From NCBI GenBank assembly GCA_029237735.1, contig JAQZBU010000005.1, forward strand, positions 1-64,000: a DNA stretch of 64,000 nt. The letters run 5' to 3'. The translations under genes and the position numbers were made by a program. The DNA comes from Ramlibacter sp. Lineage in GTDB: Bacteria; Pseudomonadota; Gammaproteobacteria; Burkholderiales; Burkholderiaceae_C. Under the pieces are notes generated by a model. The model worked only from the letters and a program-made list of their open reading frames with translations. It had not been told where the DNA came from and ran no database searches. Positions 25,364 to 36,346 of the stretch are shown in pieces (position 1 is the first letter of the stretch; every line of letters begins with the position of its first letter).

Positions 25364-26881
25364 ATGGCCGAACCTTTCCTGATCGCGAAGAATGCGCAAA
25401 CCGAGTGCGTTTTGTTGCCCGGCATGGCCAATCGCCATGGCCTCGTCACTGGCGCCACGGGTACCGGCAAGACCGTGACACTGCAGGCCCTGGCGGAGAA
25501 TTTCTCCCGAATCGGCGTGCCCGTCTTCATGGCCGACGTCAAGGGCGACCTCACCGGCATCAGCCAGCCCGGCAAGATCGAAGGCAAGCTGGCAGAGGTG
25601 ATCAAGGAACGCGGCCTCGCGGCGCGCGAGCCTTTCGCCTGCCCCACGACGCTGTGGGACGTGTTCGGCGAGCAGGGCCACCCGGTACGTGCCACCGTCT
25701 CCGACATGGGCCCGCTCCTGCTGGGCCGCATGCTCAATGTCAATGAAACCCAGGCCGGCGTGCTGCAATTGGTGTTCAAGATCGCCGACGACAACGGCAT
25801 GCTCCTGCTCGACTTGAAGGACCTGCGGTCGATGCTGCAGTACGTGGGCGACAACGCCAAGGAGTTCACCACCCAGTACGGCAACATCAGCGCGGCCAGC
25901 GTCGGCGCGATCCAGCGCGGCCTGATGCAGGTCGAGGCGCAGGGCGGCGACAAGTTCTTCGGCGAGCCGATGCTCAACATCCAGGATTTCCTGCAGACAG
26001 ACGACAAGGGCCACGGCGTGGCCAACATACTGGCAGCGGACAGGCTGCTCAACTCGCCGCGGCTGTATGCCACCTTCCTGTTGTGGATGCTGTCCGAACT
26101 GTTCGAACAGCTGCCCGAGATCGGCGACCCGGAAAAACCCAAGCTGGTGTTCTTCTTCGACGAAGCCCACCTGCTCTTCGACGAAGCACCCAAGGTGCTG
26201 ATCGAGCGCATCGAGCTGGTCGTGCGCCTCGTGCGCTCCAAGGGTGTCGGCGTGTATTTCGTCACGCAGAACCCGCTGGACATCCCCGACAGCGTGCTGG
26301 CGCAGCTGGGTAACCGCGTGCAACATGCCCTGCGAGCCTACACTCCGCGCGACCAGAAGGCGGTCAAGGCCACCGCTCAGACGATGCGCCAGAAGCCCGG
26401 ACTGGACATCGAGACGGCGATCACCGAGCTGCAAACCGGCGAGGCGCTGCTGAGCCTGCTGGACGTCAAAGGCCGCCCCAGCATTACGGAGCGGGCTTAC
26501 GTGATTCCGCCTGGAAGCCAGATCGGGCCGATTACAGCGGCGCAGCGTCAGGCCTTGATTGCGAATTCGCTGGTTGCCGGCGTTTATGAGAAAACGATCG
26601 ACCGCGAGTCAGCCCACGAAAAGCTGGTGGCGCGCGCCGCCGCGTTGCCCCCGGCGGGCGGCACGATCGCCGCACCCGGGGCCTCGGGCGCCGAGACGGG
26701 CGGCGGCCTGCTGGACGGCCTGCGCGACGCGGTGTTCGGCTCGACCGGCCCGCGCGGCGGCAAGCGCGAAGGCCTGGCCGAGAGCATGGCGAAATCGGCC
26801 GTGCGCAGCGTCGGCAGCGCCATCGGCCGCGAAATCATCCGCGGGGTGCTGGGCGGGATCGTGGGCAGCAGGCGGCGCTAA
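25364..26881 (+). CDS. HerA-like ATPase, DUF853/YjgR family
   Basis: Start at ATG 25364 ([19 protein letters not shown]); the tracked upstream extension has no support. 505 residues. Walker [10 protein letters not shown] (~29-37), Walker B region [17 protein letters not shown] (~260-275), [29 protein letters not shown] and a Gly-rich C-terminal tail ([18 protein letters not shown]) match YjgR/DUF853, a RecA-fold hexameric ATPase family related to HerA/FtsK. The true substrate is unknown. No NurA or Sir2-type partner is adjacent, so there is no sign of a HerA defence pair. Confidence 0.9.
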   Translation: MAEPFLIAKNAQTECVLLPGMANRHGLVTGATGTGKTVTLQALAENFSRIGVPVFMADVKGDLTGISQPGKIEGKLAEVIKERGLAAREPFACPTTLWDVFGEQGHPVRATVSDMGPLLLGRMLNVNETQAGVLQLVFKIADDNGMLLLDLKDLRSMLQYVGDNAKEFTTQYGNISAASVGAIQRGLMQVEAQGGDKFFGEPMLNIQDFLQTDDKGHGVANILAADRLLNSPRLYATFLLWMLSELFEQLPEIGDPEKPKLVFFFDEAHLLFDEAPKVLIERIELVVRLVRSKGVGVYFVTQNPLDIPDSVLAQLGNRVQHALRAYTPRDQKAVKATAQTMRQKPGLDIETAITELQTGEALLSLLDVKGRPSITERAYVIPPGSQIGPITAAQRQALIANSLVAGVYEKTIDRESAHEKLVARAAALPPAGGTIAAPGASGAETGGGLLDGLRDAVFGSTGPRGGKREGLAESMAKSAVRSVGSAIGREIIRGVLGGIVGSRRR

Positions 26882-26887
26882 GGACTT

Positions 26888-26957
26888 GTCATGCCGGGCT
26901 CGACCCGGCATCCATTGTGGCGTGCCCCGATGGATTGCGGGTCAAGCCCGCAATGAC
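26888..26957. repeat. dispersed double-hairpin repeat, copy 3
   Basis: 70 bp GTCAT...ATGAC element directly after the stop of the HerA-like gene and 38 nt before the urc1-like start. Hairpins GCCGGGCTCGACCCGGC and TTGCGGGTCAAGCCCGCAA. Confidence 0.85.
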
Positions 26958-26995
26958 AGTAGCTGCTGTAAAGTGCCTTTTTTGAGGGCTCTTGC

Positions 26996-28239
<1,244 letters not shown>

Positions 28240-28243
<4 letters not shown>

Positions 28244-29508
28244 ACGAATCCGATTTCATCACGCCGCATGCGCAGTTCGAGGCGGCCGCAACGACCCTGG
28301 GCACCACCGCGGCAGTTCGCGAGCGGTCCACCCAGCTGGCGTCGCGGGCCCGCCAGGGCGAATCGTCGTGGTTCGTCATCGACGAAGGATTCATGGACAC
28401 CGCCGCCGCTGCCGTGGCGGACGCGACCCGGAAGCGCTATCCCAGGCTTCACATCCCGGTCCACAGCCGCTGGCGGCATTTCGAGGCGGGTGGCGTGGAT
28501 CGCAAGGCCGAGCTCGATCGCCTGCTGCACGACTTGCCGCACATCCTGCGCGGCCATTCGATGATCGACCTCACGGTGGTGAGTGTGCTGCTCGATGCCG
28601 GCGCCGGGCCCGACTGGAAATACGTCGAGCCGGCCACGGGCCAGACCTTCACACGCTCGGAAGGCCTCGCGGTCGCGAGCTTCCACGCCTTCACGGCGGG
28701 CCTGTTCTCCAGCGACAAGAAGCATCCCTGCCAGGTGGACTCCGAAGGGCTGCGCGCGTTGGTCACCGACCACCTGGCGTCTGCGTTCCAAGTCAGCGAA
28801 ACCAATCCCCTGGTCGGCATCGAGGACCGGGCGATCCTCCTGCGCCGCCTGGGCGAAGTGATGGCGGAGCAACCCGAGGTGTTCGGCGACATCGGGCGGC
28901 CCGCCGGCCTGTTCGACACCATCATCAGCCCGCTGGGCCCGGAGCCGCCGCACACGGCCACCGTCAATGCGCACACCATCCTGTCGGAGCTGTTGCGCAC
29001 GCTCTCGGGCATCTGGCCGGCCAGCAACTTCATCGGCGACATGCCCCTGGGAGACTGCTGGCGTCATGCGGCCGTCAGGGGCGAAGGCCTGACCGACGGC
29101 TGGATCCCCTTCCACAAGCTCTCCCAATGGCTCACCTATTCGCTGATCGAGCCGTTCGCGTGGTCGGGCGTGCAGGTGAACGGCCTCGACCAGCTCACGG
29201 CCCTGCCCGAATACCGCAATGGTGGCCTGCTGATCGACAGCGGCCTGCTGCGCCTGCGGGACGAGGCGATGGCACGGCAAATCTGGCGGCCGGGCGACGA
29301 GATCATCGTGGAATGGCGGGCGCTGACCGTGGCGCTGATGGACGACGTAGCCCGCGCCGTGCGCCACCAGCTACGATTGGGTGAATCCCAACTGCCCCTG
29401 GCCTGTGTACTGGAAGGCGGCAGCTGGGCCGCCGGCCGCGAGCTGGCGCAGCGCCTGCGCGGCGGGCTGCCGCCCCTTCGCGTGGCGAGCGACGGAACCG
29501 TGTTTTAA
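28240..29508 (+). CDS. DUF1688 protein (Urc4-like, uracil catabolism)
   Basis: Start at ATG 28240 (MNESDFITPHAQFEAAATTLG), overlapping the urc1-like stop (ATGA). 422 residues, the usual DUF1688 size. Recognisable segments: VRERSTQLASRARQGESSWFVID, HSRWRHFEAGGVDR, SVLLDAGAGPDWKY, SEGLAVASFHAFTAGLFSS, PFHKLSQWLTYSLIEP. In yeast, URC4 is needed for degradation of uracil through ribosyl-urea; its chemistry is not settled. No membrane segments or signal peptide, so it is cytoplasmic. The strict overlap with the urc1-like gene argues that both act together. Confidence 0.85.
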
Positions 29509-29511
29509 GGT

Positions 29512-29589
29512 ATTGTCATTCCGGCCGTGTTTTAGGATTGTCACTGCGGCCGTGTTTTAGGATTGTCACTGCGGCCGTGTTTTAGGATT
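29512..29589. repeat. 25-bp tandem repeat derived from a gene end plus dispersed repeat
   Basis: The segment ATTGTCA recurs at 29512, 29537, 29562 and 29587, exactly 25 bp apart; each unit contains GGCCGTGTTTTAGGATTGTC. The same GTGTTTTA is the end of the urc4-like gene (its stop codon), and the ATTGTCATTGCGG part is the start of the dispersed repeat that follows. The array thus duplicates the junction between the two. Confidence 0.85.
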
Positions 29590-29670
29590 GTCATTGCGGC
29601 CTTGAGCCGCAATCCATGGCGGAGTATTGCTTCATTTGTTGCATGGATCCCGGGTCAAGCCCGGGATGAC
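29590..29670. repeat. dispersed double-hairpin repeat, copy 4
   Basis: 81 bp GTCAT...ATGAC element with hairpins TTGCGGCCTTGAGCCGCAA and ATCCCGGGTCAAGCCCGGGAT, between the urc4-like gene and upp. It follows the 25-bp tandem array and ends 20 nt before the upp start. Confidence 0.85.
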
Positions 29671-29690
29671 AAAACACTGGGAAAAGAAAA

Positions 29691-30320
<630 letters not shown>

Positions 30321-30325
30321 GTCTT

Positions 30326-30395
30326 GTCATTGCGGGCTCGACCCGCAATCCATGTAGCCGCGCCACCATGGATGCCGGATCAAGTCCGGCATGAC
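30326..30395. repeat. dispersed double-hairpin repeat, copy 5
   Basis: 70 bp GTCAT...ATGAC element 6 nt after the upp stop codon, hairpins TTGCGGGCTCGACCCGCAA and GCCGGATCAAGTCCGGC. Its last ATG is the start the ORF track uses for the next gene, which is why I prefer a later start there. Confidence 0.85.
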
Positions 30396-30414
30396 AGCCG
30401 TTAGAGTTCCCGCC

Positions 30415-31596
30415 ATGCTGAATATAAGAACACTAGCCGTCCTGCTGGCGTCTGTATGCGCAACCGCAACAGCCGCCCCCTTCACCCCCGCCAACGACAG
30501 CGACATCGTCGAACGCCTCCCCGCCAGTGCGAGCGACCCCTCAGTCCGTCGTGTCGATTCCCTTCGCAAGCAACTCGCCGCTCGCCCCCACGACAACGCG
30601 CTGCGCGTGGAGATCGCCCGCCGCTACTTCGACCTGGCCATGGCGCAGGGCGATCCACGCTACGTTGGATACGCCTCCGCCACGATCGCGCCGCTGGCCG
30701 CATCGTCGGCAAGCGACGCGCAGTACTGGCTGGTCAAGGGCCTCATCCAGCAATACAGCCATGACTTCAAAGGCGCGCTCGACAGCCTGGCCAAGGCGCG
30801 CGAACTGAATCCGCAATCCGTCGAGGCGACCGCCTGGCGCTCCGCCATCCACATGGTGCAGGCGAACTACAGCGAGGCCCTGTCCGAGTGCACGCGCCTC
30901 GTCCCGAACGCACACCCCCTGCATGCGCAAGGCTGCACAGCCTACGTGCAGGCCAGCACTGGCCAGCTGGCACCGGCCTACGAAGCCTTGGGCAAGGCTT
31001 TGACCGCCGGCGCGGTTGCGCCCGAGCTCGCGCTGTGGACGCGCACGCGCCTGGCTGAAATGGCCATCCGCCTGCAACGCTTCGCCGAGGCCGAGGCCCA
31101 TTTCAAGGAGGCCCTGGCGCTGGGCGTGACCGATCAGTTCCTGCTGGGCGCGTATGCCGACTTCCTGCTGCAGCAAAAGCGCCCGGAGGAGGTGCTGACG
31201 CTGCTGGCCGGCTGGGAGCGATCCGACATCCTGCTGCTGCGCCTGGCGCTGGCCGCGCGCGCCGCCAATGACACACGTGCCGCGGATTGGGCTTCGCAAC
31301 TGCGCGAGCGCTTCGCCGCCGCGGCGCTGCGCGGTGACCGCCTGCACGAACAGGAGGCCGCGCGCTTCGAGCTGGACATCGAGGGCAATCCCACGAAGGC
31401 GGTGGACCTGGCCACCCGCAACTACCAGGACCAGAAGGAGCCGCGCGACGCCGAAATCCTGATGCGCGCCGCCCTGGCCGCCAAGCAGCCGCGGGCCGCC
31501 ACGCCCGCCGTCGCCTGGCTGCGCGCGAACAAGTACGAGGACCCGCAGCTGGCAGCCCTGGCCGACAAGCTCACCACTCCCGGAGCCGCGCGATGA
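30415..31596 (+). CDS. exported TPR-repeat protein
   Basis: Start at ATG 30415 (MLNIRTLAVLLASVCATATA-A), giving a clean Sec signal peptide; the tracked start lies in the repeat. 393 residues. Periplasmic helical repeats from ~60 on: LRVEIARRYFDLAMAQGDPRY, AQYWLVKGLIQQYSHDFKGALDSLAKARELNP, VEATAWRSAIHMVQANYSEALSEC, RLQRFAEAEAHFKEALALG, TPR-like throughout. Overlaps the HupE/UreJ gene by 4 nt (ATGA), so both probably work together at the envelope. No specific function is known to me. Confidence 0.8.
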   Translation: MLNIRTLAVLLASVCATATAAPFTPANDSDIVERLPASASDPSVRRVDSLRKQLAARPHDNALRVEIARRYFDLAMAQGDPRYVGYASATIAPLAASSASDAQYWLVKGLIQQYSHDFKGALDSLAKARELNPQSVEATAWRSAIHMVQANYSEALSECTRLVPNAHPLHAQGCTAYVQASTGQLAPAYEALGKALTAGAVAPELALWTRTRLAEMAIRLQRFAEAEAHFKEALALGVTDQFLLGAYADFLLQQKRPEEVLTLLAGWERSDILLLRLALAARAANDTRAADWASQLRERFAAAALRGDRLHEQEAARFELDIEGNPTKAVDLATRNYQDQKEPRDAEILMRAALAAKQPRAATPAVAWLRANKYEDPQLAALADKLTTPGAAR

Positions 31597-32729
31597 AGCG
31601 CTGGTTCCTCATCTTGCTCGCGCTGGTCTTGCACGCGTCCGCCTGGGCGCACAAACCCAGCGACAGCTACCTCACGCTGCGCGCCACGGCCGGCAGCGAC
31701 GACATCGCCGTGCGCTGGGACATCGCGCTGCGCGACCTGGACTACGTGCTCGAACTCGATCGCGACGGCAACGGCGCGCTCACCTGGGGCGAAGTGCGCC
31801 AGCGCGAGGGCGACATCACGCGCTACGCAACCACGCACCTCGCGCTCACGGCGGCGGACAAGGCCTGCCACTGGGAAACCGCCGGCCCGATGATGCTGGA
31901 CAAGCACAGCGACGGCACCTACGCCGTGCTGGCGCTGGCCGCGAAATGCGAGAGCCTCGAGAAGGGCCTGCGGGCGCGCTACTCCCTGCTGTTCGACGTG
32001 GACCCGTCCCACCGCGGCCTGGTGCAATGGATCGCCCCGGACGCCACCGGATCGCAGGCCCTGGTGTTTGGCACCGAGTCGGCCGAGCAGGCGCTGCAAG
32101 TCAAGGCACCCAGCGCCTGGGAGACACTGCAGCAGTACGTCGTCGAGGGCATCTGGCACATCTGGATCGGCTTCGACCACATCCTGTTTTTGTTGTCGCT
32201 GCTGCTGCCCGCGGTGCTGGTGCGGCGCGCGGGCGACTGGCAACCGTCCGGCAGCTTGAAGGATGCGCTGGTCGAAGTGCTCAAGGTGGTGACGGCGTTC
32301 ACGCTCGCCCATTCGATCACGCTCAGCCTGGCCGCGCTGCAGGTGATCACCCTTCCGTCACGGCTGGTGGAATCCACGATCGCGCTGTCGGTCATGGTGG
32401 CCGCGCTCAACAACCTGCGCGGCACCATCGAGAAGCGCCGCTGGTTGATGGCATTCGTCTTCGGGCTGATCCACGGCTTCGGCTTCGCTTCCGTCTTGGC
32501 CGATCTCGGCCTGCCGCAGAACGCCCTGGTGCTCGCGTTGGTGGGGTTCAACGTAGGCGTCGAACTCGGCCAGATGGCGATCGTCGTCGCCTTCGTTCCC
32601 GTCGCGTTCTGGCTGCGCCGCACGCTGTTCTACCGCCACGGCGTGCTGACCTTCGGCTCCATTCTGGTGGCGTTGATCGCAGCGTATTGGTTCGTCCAAC
32701 GCGCGTTCGATTTCCAGGGACCGTTGTAG
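31593..32729 (+). CDS. HupE/UreJ-family membrane protein with EF-hand-like loop
   Basis: 378 residues. Signal peptide (ALVLHASAWA-HKPS), a periplasmic domain to ~180, then six or more transmembrane helices. The membrane part carries IWHIWIGFDHILFLLSLLLPAVL, FTLAHSITLSLAAL and FGLIHGFGFASVLADLGLP, the conserved histidine-rich motifs of the HupE/UreJ_2 family, proposed metal (nickel or other) transporters. In the periplasmic part ELDRDGNGALTWGEV matches a canonical EF-hand loop (D-x-D-x-N-x-x-x-x-x-x-E), suggesting calcium or another divalent ligand. No hydrogenase or urease genes are nearby. The stop codon lies inside a double-hairpin repeat. Confidence 0.85.
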   Translation: MKRWFLILLALVLHASAWAHKPSDSYLTLRATAGSDDIAVRWDIALRDLDYVLELDRDGNGALTWGEVRQREGDITRYATTHLALTAADKACHWETAGPMMLDKHSDGTYAVLALAAKCESLEKGLRARYSLLFDVDPSHRGLVQWIAPDATGSQALVFGTESAEQALQVKAPSAWETLQQYVVEGIWHIWIGFDHILFLLSLLLPAVLVRRAGDWQPSGSLKDALVEVLKVVTAFTLAHSITLSLAALQVITLPSRLVESTIALSVMVAALNNLRGTIEKRRWLMAFVFGLIHGFGFASVLADLGLPQNALVLALVGFNVGVELGQMAIVVAFVPVAFWLRRTLFYRHGVLTFGSILVALIAAYWFVQRAFDFQGPL

Positions 32730-32793
32730 GGTGGGCACCTGTGCCCACCGAGCGAGCGTCGGAATTGCCGGTGGGCCCGGGTGCCCACCCTAC
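32726..32793. repeat. inverted repeat GTAGGGTGGGCAC...GTGCCCACCCTAC
   Basis: A perfect 13-bp outer inverted repeat encloses complementary inner segments (GTGCCCACCG / CGGTGGGC), so the 68 bp can form two adjacent hairpins or one long one. The HupE gene stop codon TAG lies within the left arm. May act as a bidirectional terminator between convergent genes and looks like a second dispersed repeat family. Confidence 0.75.
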
Positions 32794-32807
32794 GTAAAGC
32801 TGCCTGC

Positions 32808-34198
32808 TCACCCGGCCAGCAACCGAGCCGCGTTCTTCGCCGCCGAACCGACGAATTTTCCGTAGCGCTCCAGGTGGGCCTTGGCCTCGGTGTCCGTCGG
32901 CTGCATGGAACGGATGCGGTGCGTGAAGGGGTCCAGACGCGAATTGAACTGAAACTCGCGCACCACCGGCGTGCGCGACCAGACATACTGGTTCGACAAC
33001 TCGATCGCCATCATGCGCACCCAGTCCCGGGGCGTATCGGGCGCGGGGATGGGCCTGCAGATGCGGTTCTTCTCTTCGTCGTCCTCGAGCGACGCCTCCA
33101 AGTGCCCGATCAGTGACCAGCTGAAGGTCGGCTGGCTCAATCGCACCCACTGGGGCGTGATGCGGTTGCCTTCAAAAATCGGCTTCGCGCCGCGCGGCGG
33201 GATGCCGATTGCCGAACAGTCGATGTGCAGCATCTGCGGGCTGGTGGCGACGGTTCCCTGCTCCAGCACGATTTCATGCGGGTCGATGCGCCTGACACGT
33301 CCCAGGCGGACGATATGGCGAATGCGGCGCAGCTGCGCGAGCTCGCTGTCACTGACGAAGCCGCCGTGAAAACCTTCGGGCTTGACCGCCGGGTCGATGC
33401 GGCGGAACTCCCCGAGCGCCTCCTGCCGCTCGAACACTTCGTCCACGGTTGCGCCCTCGGCCAGCGACTGCACGCCGTTGGCGATGCTGGCCACCAGCCG
33501 GGGGAAGAACTCCTCACCCGGCTGGTAGGTCTCCCGGTTGATCCACCAATAATCGCGCGGCATGACCCAACGGATACTGTCCGGGTCGGCGCCGTTCTCG
33601 AGCAGCCAGAGGCAAGCGTCCATGCCTGTCTTGCCCGCCCCGATCACCACGTACGCGGCATGGGCCGCGGCCATTCGAGGCAGTTCGCTCGAGGGCACGC
33701 ACGTCACGCCTTCGGCAACGCTGTAGGGCGGGGGGCGCATGGCGGGTGTCACCGTCTTGGAGAAGCTGGCGTCCACGATCTTGCGCGCCCTGATCCTGCG
33801 CTGGCGGCCGGTGATCCGTGAGGTGACGACGCCCTCCTCGTCCACCTCGCTCATCGGCAGGTAGTGCACCCGCCCTGTCGGCAGGAATTGCTGGCGCATC
33901 ACGTTGTCGAAATAACTGGAGACCTCGGCGCCCGAGGCCAGCTCGTAATAGCCCTTGTTCAGCCCTGTCTGGTCGCGAGCGTTGACCCCAACGCGCGCGA
34001 ATTGACACCATAGAAAGCCGAAGGCTGGTGCAGGCGCACGAAAGGATAGGCGCTGTTCCAGTGGCCACCGGGCCGGTGTTGCCGATCGACGATCGCCAAC
34101 GTGGATTTCGAGTTCGTCACCAGCGAGTCCGCAAACGCCATTCCGCAGGCGCCGGCCCCCATGATCAGGTAATCCACTTCGAAATCCTGCTCATGCAT
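32808..34198 (-). pseudogene. FAD/NAD(P)-binding oxidoreductase, single frameshift
   Basis: Two reading frames join to one protein of about 463 residues. The first (ATG 34198) gives VDYLIMGAGACGMAFADSLVTNS, an FAD-binding motif, RPGGHWNSAYPFVRLHQPSAFYGVNSRALG, then ends prematurely. The second resumes as DQTGLNKGYYELASGAEV, MRQQFLPTGRVHYLPMSEVD, CVPSSELPRMAAAHAAYVVIGAGKTGMDACLW (NAD(P)-binding GAGKTG) and runs to the stop at 32808. One extra C in the CCCC run at 33986-33989 would restore a single frame and the expected SRALG-VNARDQTG join. It resembles flavin monooxygenase-like proteins. It may be a real lesion or a homopolymer sequencing error; the rest of the gene is undamaged. Confidence 0.8.
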
Positions 34199-34299
34199 GG
34201 GCTGCTCCTGGTTGGCTGGTCATTGTTGTTGGCATCGGCCGAAAGATCAAGAGTCCGATGGCCGTGACCGGCAAGCCCGTGGCATGCCAAGATAGTGGA

Positions 34300-35577
34300 A
34301 TGCTCGACCTGCTCATCACCAACGCCAGCCTGCCCGACGGCCGCACCGGTATGTCCGTGGCGGTGAGCCAGGGCAAGATCACCGAAGTGGCCGAGGGCCT
34401 GCACGCCCCGGCCCGGGAATCCATCGACGCCGGGGGCCACCTGCTCACCCCGCCGTTCTGCGACCCGCATTTCCACATGGATGCGACGCTCAGCTACGGC
34501 CTGCCGCGCGTCAACGAAAGCGGCACGCTTCTGGAAGGCATCGCGGTATGGGCCGAGCTCAAGCCGGCGCTGACAGCCGACGCAATCATCGAGCGCGCCC
34601 TCACCTACTGCGATTGGGCGGTGGCCCGCGGCCTGCTCGCGATCCGCAGCCATGTGGACACCAGCGACCCGAGCCTGCTGCCGGTGCAGGCCATGCTGGA
34701 GGTGAAGCGCCGCGTCGCGCCCTATATCGATCTGCAGCTGGTCGCATTTCCGCAGGATGGCGTGCTGCGCGTGCCCGGCGGCGTGAACAACCTCGAGCGC
34801 GCGCTCGACCTCGGCGTGGACATCGTCGGGGGCATCCCGCACTTCGAGCGAACGATGGCGGAAGGCGCCGCCAGCGTGAAGCTTTTGTGCGAGATCGCGG
34901 CCGAACGAGGCAAGCTCGTGGACATGCACTGCGACGAAACCGACGACCCGATGTCGCGCCACATCGAGACCCTCGCCTTCGAGGCGCAGCGTCTGGACCT
35001 GCAGGGGCGTGTCACCGGCTCGCACTGCACTTCCATGCACAGCATGGACAACTACTATGTGAGCAAACTGCTGCCGCTCATCGCCGAGAGCGGCGTGAGC
35101 GTCGTCGCCAACCCCCTCATCAACATCACGCTGCAGGGCCGGCATGATACGTATCCCAAGCGCCGCGGCATGACGCGCGTGCCGGAGCTGATGGCGGCCG
35201 GCGTCAACGTCGCGTTCGGCAACGACTGCGTGATGGACCCCTGGTACGGCATGGGCTCCGCCGATATGCTGGAGGTGGCGCACATGGGCCTGCACGTGGC
35301 GCAGATGACGAGCCAGAAGGGCATCCGCGCCTGCTTCGACGCCGTGACGGTGAACGCGGCCAAGGTGATGCAGCTGCAAGGCTACGGATTGGAGCCAGGG
35401 TGCGACGCGAGTTTCGTGCTGCTGCAGGCCAAAGACGCCGTCGAGGCGATCCGGGTGCGGGCAACGCGCCTGAAGGTGTGGAAGCACGGCAAGCTGCTGG
35501 CCGAAGCCGCGCCGGCCTCGTCGATGTTGAACCTGCCGGGGCGCCACGGCCCGGTTGATTTCCTGAAGGACCTTTGA
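34300..35577 (+). CDS. codA: cytosine deaminase-like amidohydrolase
   Basis: Start at ATG 34300 (MLDLLITNASLPDGRTG); 425 residues (E. coli CodA 427). Metal-site motifs are present: CDPHFHMDAT (HxH), VDMHCDETDD (His and catalytic Glu), GSHCTSMHSM, and FGNDCVMDPWYGMGSADML with the conserved Asp. VRSHVDTSD-like IRSHVDTSDPSLLP is typical of CodA. It hydrolyses cytosine to uracil and ammonia; isoguanine or related triazines are possible substrates of close relatives. With upp and the urc genes a few kb upstream, this would feed uracil into salvage or degradation. Followed after 7 nt by the HAD gene. Confidence 0.88.
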   Translation: MLDLLITNASLPDGRTGMSVAVSQGKITEVAEGLHAPARESIDAGGHLLTPPFCDPHFHMDATLSYGLPRVNESGTLLEGIAVWAELKPALTADAIIERALTYCDWAVARGLLAIRSHVDTSDPSLLPVQAMLEVKRRVAPYIDLQLVAFPQDGVLRVPGGVNNLERALDLGVDIVGGIPHFERTMAEGAASVKLLCEIAAERGKLVDMHCDETDDPMSRHIETLAFEAQRLDLQGRVTGSHCTSMHSMDNYYVSKLLPLIAESGVSVVANPLINITLQGRHDTYPKRRGMTRVPELMAAGVNVAFGNDCVMDPWYGMGSADMLEVAHMGLHVAQMTSQKGIRACFDAVTVNAAKVMQLQGYGLEPGCDASFVLLQAKDAVEAIRVRATRLKVWKHGKLLAEAAPASSMLNLPGRHGPVDFLKDL

Positions 35578-35584
35578 CTGCGCC

Positions 35585-36337
35585 ATGCCGCTCGACCTCA
35601 CTCGGATTCGCGCCCTGTGCTTCGACGTGGACGGCACGATTGCCGACACGGATGACCACCTCGTCGCGCAGCTGGCCGCGCTGCTGGATCGAGCGCCCCT
35701 GGTGAGCGGCCGCCGCGCCGAGCGGCTGGCGCGGCAGATCGTGATGGGCGCAGAAACGCCGGTGCATGGCGCCTATGCCTTGCTGGACCGGCTCGGCCTG
35801 GACGTGCCCGTCTGGCGGCTGCGCGCGCGCCTGAAAGCCGCGAAGGCGCGCGGCGTCGATCCGGGCCAGACGCGCAACATCGAGGCGATCGACGAAGTTC
35901 CGCACGACATGATGGCCGGCGTGCAGGAGATGCTCAAGACGCTCGCGAAGCACTACCCGATGTGCACGATCACGACGGGCGGCGCACCGCGCGTCGAGCG
36001 TTTTCTGGAGCACTTCGAGGTGCGAGACGTCTTCACGGCCGTGGTGGGCGCGCAAACCACGCGCCGGATGAAGCCGCACCCCGAGCCACTCTTCTACGCG
36101 GCTGGGGCGATGAAGGTCGCGCCCGAGGAATGCCTGATGATCGGCGACACCACCATCGACATTCGCACCGGCCGCTCCGCCGGCGCGCAGACCGTGGGCG
36201 TGCTGTGCGGCTTCGGCACCGAAGGCGAACTGCGCCGCACTGGCGCGGGGCTGATCCTGCGGACCACCTCCGACCTGCTGGCTGTGCTGATGCCCGAGGA
36301 AGACCCGCTGGGCAAGACCGCCAGCCCGAAAGAATAG
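35585..36337 (+). CDS. HAD-superfamily phosphatase
   Basis: 250 residues. Motif I CFDVDGTIADTDD (nucleophile Asp and acid/base Asp), motif II TITTGGAPR, motif III Lys in RRMKPHPEPLFY and motif IV LMIGDTTIDIRTGRSAG make a complete HAD phosphatase with an alpha-helical cap, close to phosphoglycolate phosphatases. It lies 7 nt after codA and 9 nt before the next gene, so it is co-transcribed; a nucleotide or sugar-phosphate substrate is plausible but unproven. A 5'-nucleotidase role in pyrimidine turnover is conceivable. Confidence 0.85.
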   Translation: MPLDLTRIRALCFDVDGTIADTDDHLVAQLAALLDRAPLVSGRRAERLARQIVMGAETPVHGAYALLDRLGLDVPVWRLRARLKAAKARGVDPGQTRNIEAIDEVPHDMMAGVQEMLKTLAKHYPMCTITTGGAPRVERFLEHFEVRDVFTAVVGAQTTRRMKPHPEPLFYAAGAMKVAPEECLMIGDTTIDIRTGRSAGAQTVGVLCGFGTEGELRRTGAGLILRTTSDLLAVLMPEEDPLGKTASPKE

Positions 36338-36346
36338 GGGAACTTC

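Noticed and set aside
25364-26881. HerA-type anti-phage defence system
   Set aside because: The ATPase is of the DUF853/YjgR type and has no NurA, Sir2 or DUF4297-like partner next to it.
29512-29670. Possible CRISPR array (regular 25-bp repeats)
   Set aside because: Units are contiguous with no unique spacers, and no cas genes are present; it is a simple tandem duplication.
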